Positions 16,351 through 23,675 of a stretch of DNA of 26,238 nucleotides are shown piece by piece. Position numbers and translations under genes: made by a program. How positions within the stretch are numbered: the stretch's first letter is position 1; each line of letters begins with the position of its first letter. The stretch is taken from NCBI GenBank assembly GCA_965230635.1, contig CBDDLJ010000002.1, positions 1-26,238 on the forward strand, in the 5' to 3' direction. The stretch is from CBDDLJ01 sp965230635. Lineage in GTDB: Bacteria > Pseudomonadota > Gammaproteobacteria > UBA1113. The notes beneath the pieces were generated by a model. The model was not told the origin of the DNA, did not search any database, and saw only the letters and a program-made list of their open reading frames with translations.

Positions 16351-17193
16351 TTGACAAAGATGATAACTAATGCGGCCATGGTCTTATTCTGCACAGATCC
16401 ATTACCTCAATTTCCAGGTAGTGTTATTGTCTTAGGGTATTTCAAAGATCAAGCAAAACGTAACATGATTGATTCTCAACGGATCCATGGTCATCTATTC
16501 CAGCTATTAGATGATGCCTTAGATTTTTTATACCGTCATACGTCAGTGGCCAGTTATTTTAAAGCCGATCGGGTCCAGCGAGTTGATAAACCAGACTATC
16601 CGCCATTGGCGCTGCGTGAAGCGTTGTTGAATGCGCTAGCGCATCGTGACTACCGTATTGTAGGTGGTTCGGTCAGTGTCATGCTATACCTTGACCATTT
16701 GGATATTATCAGTCATGGTGCTTTACCTCGAGGGATCACGGTAGAGCAATTAACGAGCATACACAGTTCCTCACCTCGTAATCCACTGATTGCGAATGTT
16801 CTCTATCGATGTGGTTATATTGAAACAATGGGAACGGGTACGCAGGAAATGATCTATGAATGTGATCAAGAACAATTGCCACATCCTTTGTTTCATGAGG
16901 ATTCGACTACTTTTCGTGTAACGTTTAACCGAGAACCGATGACCGTCTCTATTGTACACTCTGCGGTAGAAGTACCTCTGACAGTTCGTCAACAGGCTAT
17001 CCTTGATTTTCTTGAGATGCATCCTCATTCAACAAATCGAACTATTTTACAGGCGCTTGTTCAAGAATTTGAAAATATTAGTGGTAGAACTTTATCGCGC
17101 GAGCTGTCACATCTATCAACGTTACAATTCATTCAATCTATTGGGAAAGGACGTGCAAAGCGGTGGCAAAAAATACCAATGAAAGGAACCTAG
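16333..17193 (+). CDS. RecG-like/AlbA-type regulator, N-terminally truncated by IS21
   Basis: This is the C-terminal part of a 'putative transcriptional regulator / ATP-dependent helicase RecG-like' protein. The normal N-terminal AlbA_2 (Schlafen-like) domain is lost. Residues ~10-30 'KMITNAAMVLFCTDP' match the usual end of that domain. An HATPase_c_4-type domain follows, with 'LREALLNALAHRDY', 'LDIISHGALPRGI' and 'CGYIETMGTGTQEMI'. A winged helix closes it (about 215-286, 'LTVRQQAILDFLEMHP...RTLSRELSHL'). The first ATG (16333) lies inside the IS21 terminal repeat, so the native sequence starts around 16351 and the first 6 residues are IS-derived. It is probably a pseudogene or expresses only the C-terminal half. 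Confidence 0.75.
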   Translation: MEFSLTLTKMITNAAMVLFCTDPLPQFPGSVIVLGYFKDQAKRNMIDSQRIHGHLFQLLDDALDFLYRHTSVASYFKADRVQRVDKPDYPPLALREALLNALAHRDYRIVGGSVSVMLYLDHLDIISHGALPRGITVEQLTSIHSSSPRNPLIANVLYRCGYIETMGTGTQEMIYECDQEQLPHPLFHEDSTTFRVTFNREPMTVSIVHSAVEVPLTVRQQAILDFLEMHPHSTNRTILQALVQEFENISGRTLSRELSHLSTLQFIQSIGKGRAKRWQKIPMKGT

Positions 17194-17218
17194 CGACTGT
17201 GAGTGATTAAATTGAAAA

Positions 17219-17258
17219 ACACGGACAAACACGGACAAACACGGACAAACACGGACAA
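17219..17258. repeat. Four perfect 10-bp tandem repeats (ACACGGACAA)
   Basis: Four uninterrupted copies of ACACGGACAA lie between the RecG-like gene and the KfrA-like gene. The 10-bp period puts each copy on the same face of the DNA helix, as expected of a cooperative protein-binding site. KfrA proteins autoregulate through repeated sites near their own promoter, so an operator for the downstream gene is a reasonable guess. The unit is shorter than classical replication iterons (17-22 bp). A TTGACA follows at 17273-17278 but has no clear -10 partner. Confidence 0.6.
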
Positions 17259-17459
17259 GTTTATTAAATTTGTTGACAACCTATGGCGGGATAAAAGCAC
17301 ACAGAGGTACGCTGTTAAAATTCCGAGAAGAACTCAGAAATAATCTGTAAGTGTTAAGACCTGTGAACAATATGAAGCTTTTTCGGACGTTTCCTGTCCT
17401 GGCTAAAGAAGGCAGGGTGGGTTGTTAGAAACCCGTTAGAATGAGGATATAACTTTAAA

Positions 17460-18371
17460 ATGGCCATTAATGAGACACAAGTAATTGAAGCGGCTGAAAC
17501 GTTAGTGAATCAAGGGAAGATCCCAACCATCGAATTAGTACGCCGCCTATTGGGAGATACTGGCAGTCATTCAACGATTTCTAAGTATTTGCGGGTATGG
17601 CGTGAAACCCAGGTTGAGATTGTTTCAGCAACATCAGCAGCTATAACAAAATCGGTAACGCCAGAACCGGTGAACCGTGCAGTGGACCAAGTATGGCAAG
17701 CCTTGCAGGCAAAAAGCGATCAAGCGATACAAGCAATCAAAGAGGAGTACGCACAAAAACAAACCGCGTTTGATCAACAGATGCAAATGGCACAACAAGA
17801 AGCAACCGACGCTAAGGCAACGGTTGATGCCATGGAACAGCAATACGATGCACTGCAGTTACAATACATGAAGCTAGATAAAGCGCACCAAGATTTACAG
17901 GGAGAACAGAAACAATTGCAAACGCAGCTGACGCAACAACAAGCAGACTTTCACGTGTTACAACGGGAAACTGAACAGTTTCGCGTAACACAACTGCAGC
18001 AACACGAACGAAGTGTCGCCACTTTACAGGCCAGTCATGCACAAGCTCTCACCGGATTGCAGCAAGTCCTTGATGCATCGCTTGAGCAGCAAGAGCATCA
18101 ACGCCATGAAAGCATGGCTGAGATTGATAGGTTGCAAGCAGTAAACAAGCAGTTAACAGTCAAATTCGCTGAGCAATCAACCCTAAATACCGCACTCATG
18201 GAGAAAATCAAGGCATTGGAAACGGAAAAGAATGCATGGCAGTCGCAATGTGACAACTGCCATACACAACAAAAAAGCCAAGAGTCCACGTTATTGGCAA
18301 TGGCAGCCACACAGCAGGCCTGCTTAGACGCACTAGAGACTTTGCAAAGGGCGGTGCAAACGGAACAATAA
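17460..18371 (+). CDS. kfrA: KfrA-like plasmid DNA-binding protein
   Basis: A 303-residue protein in two parts. Residues ~1-55 match the KfrA_N DNA-binding domain ('VIEAAETLVNQGKIPTIELVRRLLGDTGSHSTISKYLRVWRE'; a winged-helix-like region). From about residue 75 to 300 there is a near-continuous coiled coil rich in Gln, Ala and Leu. KfrA proteins are plasmid-encoded, autoregulating, and form filament-like or scaffold structures that help plasmid stability. GAGG lies about 13 bp before the ATG, so translation initiation may be weak. Upstream are the four 10-bp repeats. Downstream is the relic of a tyrosine recombinase; this gene pair is common on plasmids. This is the strongest pointer to a plasmid origin for the region. 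Confidence 0.85.
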   Translation: MAINETQVIEAAETLVNQGKIPTIELVRRLLGDTGSHSTISKYLRVWRETQVEIVSATSAAITKSVTPEPVNRAVDQVWQALQAKSDQAIQAIKEEYAQKQTAFDQQMQMAQQEATDAKATVDAMEQQYDALQLQYMKLDKAHQDLQGEQKQLQTQLTQQQADFHVLQRETEQFRVTQLQQHERSVATLQASHAQALTGLQQVLDASLEQQEHQRHESMAEIDRLQAVNKQLTVKFAEQSTLNTALMEKIKALETEKNAWQSQCDNCHTQQKSQESTLLAMAATQQACLDALETLQRAVQTEQ

Positions 18372-18480
18372 TTCAACGCGGCTATTCAACCATTATACAT
18401 TTACCTTCAGAAAATCGATAAACAGCTTGTGCAATCTTTGTCGGCAAAGCGCACTCAACATGAACGAAAGGAAGCCACAT

Positions 18481-18585
18481 GAATGCACTTATCCAGCTAA
18501 AATTACATCCGCTGTACATGCAGTATTTGAGGCATGATGACAGCAACCGTGAAATGCAATTAACTTGCCATGACCACCGGTAATG
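18481..18585 (+). CDS. Small ORF of 34 codons, doubtful
   Basis: An ATG with a good ribosome site (GAAAGGAAG at 18466-18474) opens 34 codons reading MNALIQLKLHPLYMQYLRHD and so on, ending in TAA. It matches no family I know. Since a recombinase relic follows in another frame, this may be the preserved start region of that gene joined to a frameshift, or of an unrelated small protein. Weakly supported. Confidence 0.25.
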
Positions 18586-18690
18586 ATTCGGAAACCGTAT
18601 GCTACTAATTAGCGGGGTATCAGCAAAGTGAGGCGATACAACGTGCTTACTAAAAAGAAGCGGAGCGATTGTTATTATGGTGTTGAGTGA
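18570..18690 (+). pseudogene. Relic of a tyrosine recombinase N-terminus
   Basis: In one plus-strand frame with two stops the sequence reads 'YQQSEAIQRAY*KEAERLLLWC'. This matches the SAM-like N-terminal core-binding domain of plasmid/phage integrases, where 'TYRKEAERLLLW' is common. The intact recombinase at 20146-18902 has 'NTYRREIERLLQWC' at the same place in the fold. Nothing further downstream of the relic is recognisable. It lies directly after the KfrA-like gene, a position in which integrase genes often occur on plasmids. Confidence 0.5.
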
Positions 18691-18729
18691 GTGTCAAATC
18701 AGACCGCGCCTTTTACAAATTAAAAATCC

Positions 18730-18758
18730 TTGATTGTTGCAAATAATGCTGGTATAGT
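18730..18758 (+). promoter_or_regulatory. Candidate sigma70 promoter facing an empty region
   Basis: TTGATT (18730-18735), a 17-bp spacer and TATAGT (18753-18758) preceded by TG at the extended -10 position. Reading to the right, the transcript would run into the 3' end of the convergent recombinase gene. No ORF of note starts within the 140 bp downstream. It may be a leftover promoter or may drive an antisense or small RNA. Confidence 0.35.
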
Positions 18759-18901
18759 ATTACGACAAAATCGCTTGGTAATTAGTCGGACAGTTTCCCT
18801 CGGTAATCACACTTTTACACATTAGATGATATTTCACCTTAATATCCAAGCAGTTAAATAGAAATTTCGTGGGGATGTCTCAGTTCCCGGCTGCACCTCA
18901 A

Positions 18902-20146
18902 TTAAATCTTTTCAACATCTTCCTTAAATGCCTCAGGAACAATTGTTTTTTTCTTTGCAGTCTGATGACGCTCACGCAAGCCAACATCAACGTATCTGTC
19001 AGTAATTAAGCTAGAACTGTGTCCAGCATCATCTCGCACATGTTCACGGGGCCGAGCTTTAACATCATCAGAGATGCCTGTATGCCTTAACCAATGAACT
19101 GTAGCATTTGCGAGTTGTTGTGCATCATCATTCAGTCCATCCGTCTTTAATCGTGCAACGCTTTGATCAAAGCATTGTTGAACTATTTTTCTTATGGGTC
19201 TATCACTGGTTATTGGACCTGTTCCAAGTTGTTTAGGAATTAACGGGTGTGTTTCCCCAGGTGATGGAAGAGGGGATAGTTCAAGATATTTTCGCCAGCG
19301 TGTTAACGCTTTGATCATAGCAGCACTAACTGCAATTTGACGTTCTTTATTCCCTTTACCAACGGTTGTAAACCACCACAAACCATCACCATCACGTTCA
19401 AAGTGTCGCATCTGTGGAGCCCAGCGTTCTGTTGTGACTAATTCAGAAATACGTAAATACATCGCATATAAACTATTCATGATAAATAATGTTCGCTCAT
19501 GTTTTTCGTCTTTTTCTGCCATTAAATGGGCTGTTTCAATGACATAACCCCATTGCAACTCAGAAAGTTTACGTATGACTTTTTTAGTTTGTTGTTTGGT
19601 AAAATATTTATTTTTTTGTCTGATTTGTGCCACTGGATTAATGTCCAAATAATTTTCTTGTATAAGGAAGTTAAAAAAACTATTACTGACAGAAAAAATT
19701 TCTCGTAATGATTTTTGAGATAATACATAGTCTTCAGGTTTTGGGTGTTTTCCTTGATTGGCTTGTGCTTTCGTCACTGTTGCTACAAAAGGCCGCCATT
19801 CTGGATTAGGAGAACGTTTGCCATCTTTATTGGTGAAGCGTGAGACTGTCTTAGTTGCTATCCATGATTTCAAGGGTTTTTGGCAAAATTTAATATAAGC
19901 GGTATAGTCGTCACGACGGATCTGCTTAAATGATATAGTGTGGTATTGACACCATTGCAATAATCGCTCAATTTCACGTCGATATGTGTTAAAAGTGGCC
20001 GTATTATCAGCGTAACACAATAGGAAGCGATGTGCTTGTTCAAAATCAGCTTGCTGCTCATCTGAAAGATCCCGGGGGATCGTCATGCTTTTTACGTTTT
20101 CCAGTGTATCAAATAAAGGAATTAGTCTATTTTTTGTCATATTCAT
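18902..20146 (-). CDS. Tyrosine recombinase (phage/plasmid integrase family)
   Basis: A 414-residue site-specific recombinase. The N-terminal core-binding domain includes 'TATFNTYRREIERLLQWC' (about 48-66). The catalytic domain shows the first Arg in 'AMYLRISELV' (about 232), a Lys in 'GKGNKERQI', 'HWLRHTG' (His-x-x-Arg, about 350-356), 'AGHSSSLITDRYVD' with the second His and the nucleophilic Tyr (about 386). All catalytic residues are present, so it may be active. The start is the first ATG at 20146; a second lies two codons in, and the ribosome site (AGAGA) is weak. A perfect inverted repeat lies 14 bp upstream. It is convergent with the KfrA side and co-directional with the 922-residue gene. 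Its substrate could be plasmid dimers or an integrated element. Confidence 0.9.
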   Translation of the reverse strand: MNMTKNRLIPLFDTLENVKSMTIPRDLSDEQQADFEQAHRFLLCYADNTATFNTYRREIERLLQWCQYHTISFKQIRRDDYTAYIKFCQKPLKSWIATKTVSRFTNKDGKRSPNPEWRPFVATVTKAQANQGKHPKPEDYVLSQKSLREIFSVSNSFFNFLIQENYLDINPVAQIRQKNKYFTKQQTKKVIRKLSELQWGYVIETAHLMAEKDEKHERTLFIMNSLYAMYLRISELVTTERWAPQMRHFERDGDGLWWFTTVGKGNKERQIAVSAAMIKALTRWRKYLELSPLPSPGETHPLIPKQLGTGPITSDRPIRKIVQQCFDQSVARLKTDGLNDDAQQLANATVHWLRHTGISDDVKARPREHVRDDAGHSSSLITDRYVDVGLRERHQTAKKKTIVPEAFKEDVEKI

Positions 20147-20159
20147 GCCATTCTCTATT

Positions 20160-20185
20160 AATCCGATAGTAAAGACTATCGGATT
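20160..20185. repeat. Perfect 11-bp inverted repeat upstream of the recombinase
   Basis: AATCCGATAGT, then a 4-base centre AAAG, then ACTATCGGATT. It sits between the end of the 922-residue gene and the recombinase start. As a transcription terminator it has no U-run in the direction of the genes (minus). On the plus strand it is followed by TTT. It could instead be a recombinase operator or recombination core: 11-bp arms are the Xer size, but the centre is shorter than the usual 6-8 bp. Confidence 0.6.
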
Positions 20186-20249
20186 TTATAAGGAAAGTAA
20201 AGCAGGTAATATTAACTAATTATTTTTTTGAATTTCATCTGAGTCTCAA

Positions 20250-23018
20250 TTACCCTCTATAAATATATTTGTGCAAACTATCATAAAAATCTTTTTCATA
20301 AAAAGTTTTCTGATCTGGTATTAATTTCAAACTCTTGTGAAAGTTTTTATTCTCATCTATAGCCTCATTGTGTTTTTCATGGTAATTAGAAGAATCTTCA
20401 TACCGAGGAAAATATTTTTCTTTATAATTTTTGGTTATTTTAAAGAAATCAAAGATTACTCTTTTATTATTAATTGCAAAATCTTCTGATGAGAGGGTTA
20501 TTGGCAATTTAGGTTGAATAACACCACCATGGCGGAAAAAACCTTGTACAGTGATCGCCTTTTTAGTATTATTATCTTCTTGCGTTATTCCTCGTATCTT
20601 TCCTATTTTCTTAAACTTTGATAATTTTTTCTTATGCCCTATTGTTATTCCTTGAATAAATTTATCTAAAACCTCTTCAGGTTCAAATTTTTTAGAGTTA
20701 TCGTTAAATACTTTGTCTAAGCGTGCTACTGAAATATAATTTACAATCATTTTAGCAGCCGATCTTGCTAATTTTATAACTATCTTCTTGTTTAAACGAT
20801 ATTGACATGCATTTATAAAATTCTGTTTAGGATCTTTCCAAGTTAATATTTTATAATGATTATTTTTTGCATTAAACTGAGCAAAAATAGGATCACCATC
20901 ATATATTTTTAATATTTCTTTTTTATTCGTTATATGCATATTTTCATCTAAAATCAATATGGGGCTGTCAAGAAATCTCATTAATTTATCTGGCGAAATA
21001 GTGCTCGTCCAATTTGTTTTATTAGATTTGATGCCTTCGATAAAATTTTCTATCTCTTCATCAGTGTTATTGACTCTTACATCATAATAAGCAATGTCAT
21101 CTTTTATTCTATTCTTTAATGTATTTACTATCTTTTCTATAAGCTCTTCTTCAGAGTTATACTGCACGGAAATAGCACTAAACAAAGAATTTTTTTCTTC
21201 TCCAGGATTAAACATATCCTGTTCAAGATTAATTTCATTGTTAGACCAAATCTTAGCGTTCAATGCTGCTTTATACTTAAAGGTTATACTTGAAGAAACA
21301 TCTTCAAATATCTCTGTAGTATTAATAAAAGCATCATTTAATCTCTTAACTGGCTTATAGAATCTTCTTTTAATTAGATTATAGATCAAGGTACCCAAAT
21401 TGCCCAAGCCAAAAATGGTTGAAGCTACTGACTGTGCAATAGGGATAGGAATATTATTCGTTATATCATTAGCACTTGCTATCCATTCATCAGCACGCCC
21501 AGATGCTTTTGTTCTTCCCGAGGCAATGGCCAATGCTTTTGCAAAAGTTCTTAACAGCGTTGTTGATAAAATATGATGAAATAACTCACTATTACTATTG
21601 AATTCATAACCATCTCTAGAGCTTTCTTTAGAAATCGCAGCTTTACTTATTAATTCACTTAATATTTCAAATTGCTGTAATTGTGTAGCCTTAATATCAC
21701 AAACATCCTTTTGAACTTCTTCTAAAAGTATTTGATGGTTCTCTAACAGATTTTTTGTTTCGGTAGCTACTTTCAAAGATTTAACACTATTTTCGAATAT
21801 TTTTTTTTGGTTTTCATCTAGACGTATCAGTAATGACTGTATGTTATCATTTTTAAATGAAATTTCTCCATTACAATAGCTTTCTATTGATTTATTATTC
21901 TGGTTCAAAATATTGTTGCCAAAAAGTTCTTTTAATGTCGTCTGTATTTCCTTTTGCCCTGCTTCTGATTTTATTAATATTTGTTGATTTTGCTTCCGAG
22001 ATTCATTAAAACCTTCCAATAAAATTCTTTTGATTGACTCCGCATGTTCTGCAATATCTTGCCTTAAGATTTGAAATCTACCAAGATTATTTTTTTCTAT
22101 TTCTTCCAATTTTTTATTTAGTTTTGTATAAATGCTTTTTATTAGGACTATACTGTCTTCTTGGTCTTCATTATTATCTTTTACATGTATTTCATTGTCT
22201 TTTAGGTTTTTCAACATGCTTAATGAAACTTTTACTTTGTCTGATTTTTCTAGCCAGCACTTATTATGCATGTGAACCACTATACGAGCAATAGATAGTT
22301 GAACCCACTTGATTTTTAGTTTTTCTCTGCTTGATTGTTTTTTTTCCTTTTGCAATTTTGAAAGTTCACTTTCAAGCCTGTCTAAAGCATTATGCCAATT
22401 ATCTTTATTAACAATATCTTTGTTCTTAACTTTAGTGTCAATAAATGCTTGAATAGCATAGGGTTTTTTATTCTTTAACGCTGTTCCAAAATGACCAAGA
22501 AATCGTTGCATAGTATAGTTATCTGTTTTACCTAAAGTTACTAGTAGTTTCTTAAGTTTATCAATAAATAATCTAGCAATATATTCGTCAGGCTGTTCAT
22601 CTCCGTGTTCTAGTGACAATATTAAATATTCTTCAAGAAACTCAGTAGATATACCAATATTTTTATCATAATAGCAGACAATGGCTTTTGTTGGTTGATA
22701 TCTGTGATGCCTGACTGATTCTGCTAAAGCCAACTCAAGGATATTTTTGAAAGGTTCTGTTGTACCTTTATTTTTCAGTTTGTTCGCTAAAATTGATAGA
22801 ATTTCTTGAGGAGGAGAGATAGTGCTTTCTGAAGGATATTTTACTGTATTTCTATAATGTCTTGCAAAATACAATAAACTTAATTGAATAACTTTTGTTT
22901 CATATTTATCTATATCTGTATAGATTTTTTCTATATGATTAGCATTTATTAATGATTTTAATTCTTTAAGGTGTTTTGCTTGCTCTTTTTGTTTTTTAAG
23001 TTCTTTTTTTTTTGCCAT
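20250..23018 (-). CDS. Large AT-rich protein with coiled coils and possible OTU-like domain lacking catalytic Cys
   Basis: 922 residues, not recognised as a whole. The start is supported by AGGAGAG about 5 bp before the ATG. The N-terminus is Lys-rich with charged helices; residues ~280-440 are heptad-like coiled coil. A hydrophobic stretch, PIAQSVASTIFGLGNLGTLI, near 525-545 could cross a membrane or pack in a core. Residues ~605-725 loosely fit an OTU cysteine protease pattern: 'EEKNSLFSAISVQ' resembles 'GDGNCLFRAISDQ', and 'PIFAQFNAKNNHYKIL' resembles the OTU ending 'NHY'. The expected Cys is Ser611 (codon TCT; one base from TGT), while His721 is kept. If correct, it would be an inactive or serine-based variant. 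The C-terminal ~200 residues are unknown. Base composition is much more AT-rich than the 705-residue gene next door. A host-directed role is possible but unproven. Confidence 0.65.
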   Translation of the reverse strand: MAKKKELKKQKEQAKHLKELKSLINANHIEKIYTDIDKYETKVIQLSLLYFARHYRNTVKYPSESTISPPQEILSILANKLKNKGTTEPFKNILELALAESVRHHRYQPTKAIVCYYDKNIGISTEFLEEYLILSLEHGDEQPDEYIARLFIDKLKKLLVTLGKTDNYTMQRFLGHFGTALKNKKPYAIQAFIDTKVKNKDIVNKDNWHNALDRLESELSKLQKEKKQSSREKLKIKWVQLSIARIVVHMHNKCWLEKSDKVKVSLSMLKNLKDNEIHVKDNNEDQEDSIVLIKSIYTKLNKKLEEIEKNNLGRFQILRQDIAEHAESIKRILLEGFNESRKQNQQILIKSEAGQKEIQTTLKELFGNNILNQNNKSIESYCNGEISFKNDNIQSLLIRLDENQKKIFENSVKSLKVATETKNLLENHQILLEEVQKDVCDIKATQLQQFEILSELISKAAISKESSRDGYEFNSNSELFHHILSTTLLRTFAKALAIASGRTKASGRADEWIASANDITNNIPIPIAQSVASTIFGLGNLGTLIYNLIKRRFYKPVKRLNDAFINTTEIFEDVSSSITFKYKAALNAKIWSNNEINLEQDMFNPGEEKNSLFSAISVQYNSEEELIEKIVNTLKNRIKDDIAYYDVRVNNTDEEIENFIEGIKSNKTNWTSTISPDKLMRFLDSPILILDENMHITNKKEILKIYDGDPIFAQFNAKNNHYKILTWKDPKQNFINACQYRLNKKIVIKLARSAAKMIVNYISVARLDKVFNDNSKKFEPEEVLDKFIQGITIGHKKKLSKFKKIGKIRGITQEDNNTKKAITVQGFFRHGGVIQPKLPITLSSEDFAINNKRVIFDFFKITKNYKEKYFPRYEDSSNYHEKHNEAIDENKNFHKSLKLIPDQKTFYEKDFYDSLHKYIYRG

Positions 23019-23074
23019 AACTTCTCTCCTAACAATAAAAAATGATCAAAAACAACTCGACTTGTCGTAACTTG

Positions 23075-23093
23075 TACTTTAAAAAGTATATCA
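23075..23093 (-). promoter_or_regulatory. Extended -10 promoter with overlapping palindrome for the 922-residue gene
   Basis: On the minus strand TGATATACT (23093-23085) forms an extended -10 about 65 bp upstream of the ATG; no good -35 is present, as is common for extended -10 promoters. A palindrome TACTTT-AA-AAAGTA (23075-23088) overlaps the -10, the position of a repressor operator. Confidence 0.4.
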
Positions 23094-23135
23094 TGTTCAC
23101 CCCTTAATATACTAATACATTTTTACCAAAGAAAC

Positions 23136-23450
23136 TCACTCATGAACCCATCCAACGCCGAAACTTCTTATGAGATTGGCAATCAATTTAGTGAAAATGC
23201 GCACCAATTTGCGCAATTTTTGCCCTTGATGAATGAGTGCTGTCATTATCCAGTCAAGTCCATATCTAAACAAGCTAACTTGTTCACGAGTGGTGATTCT
23301 CGTGTCTTCAACATTCAAACCCTTCGTCTTAAGGCAGCCAAAAAGTGTTTCAATTTCCCAACGAATGCTGTATATTTTGATAACATCATCGCCGATACCA
23401 ACCTCTGGTTTTAAGACATTGTCGATAATTTGCAGGATCTTTATCTCCAA
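23136..23450 (-). pseudogene. IS4-family transposase, C-terminal fragment
   Basis: 104 residues carry the IS4 signature Y-(2)-R-(3)-E-(6)-K: Y-SI-R-WEI-E-TLFGCL-K, followed by 'GLNVEDTRIT', the end of the DDE domain that includes the catalytic Glu. The upstream two-thirds, with the two catalytic Asp residues, is absent; sequence 23451-23560 is only noisy remnant. It lies just upstream of the promoter of the 922-residue gene. Non-functional. Confidence 0.85.
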
Positions 23451-23675
23451 AATTTGTGGAATCCTTCAGCTAAGCAAATTTAAAATTACTAAAGATACAA
23501 GACACTTTGTCAAACGCTTACCCCTAAAATAGGTACTGGCATTTGTACTGTTGCTAGCACGTGTGATGTTGTCTTTGATCTTCTCATGTATTTTTCTCCC
23601 TGTTGTTATTGATTACACGACACACACGGGTGTGAATGTTAAAGACGCCTCGGTATTTGATTGTAAGAGCGTCTG
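23451..23675. other. Short gap with transposon debris and a weak hairpin
   Basis: No gene is seen. On the minus strand, right after the stop of the 705-residue gene, AGACGC (23672-23667) can pair with GCGTCT (about 23650-23645), and TTTAA follows. The 6-bp stem with a loop of about 16 bases is a poor terminator candidate. Confidence 0.3.

Noticed and set aside
17634..18376. Minus-strand frames opposite kfrA
   Set aside because: They arise from the Gln/Ala-rich coiled-coil codons of the plus-strand gene; no ribosome sites or motifs.
18865..18900. tRNA/tmRNA-like 3' end (GGGGA...TTCCCGGCTGCACC) beside the integrase, as an att site
   Set aside because: The loop is 8 bases and lacks the TTCRA T-loop pattern, and no upstream acceptor or anticodon arms can be built.
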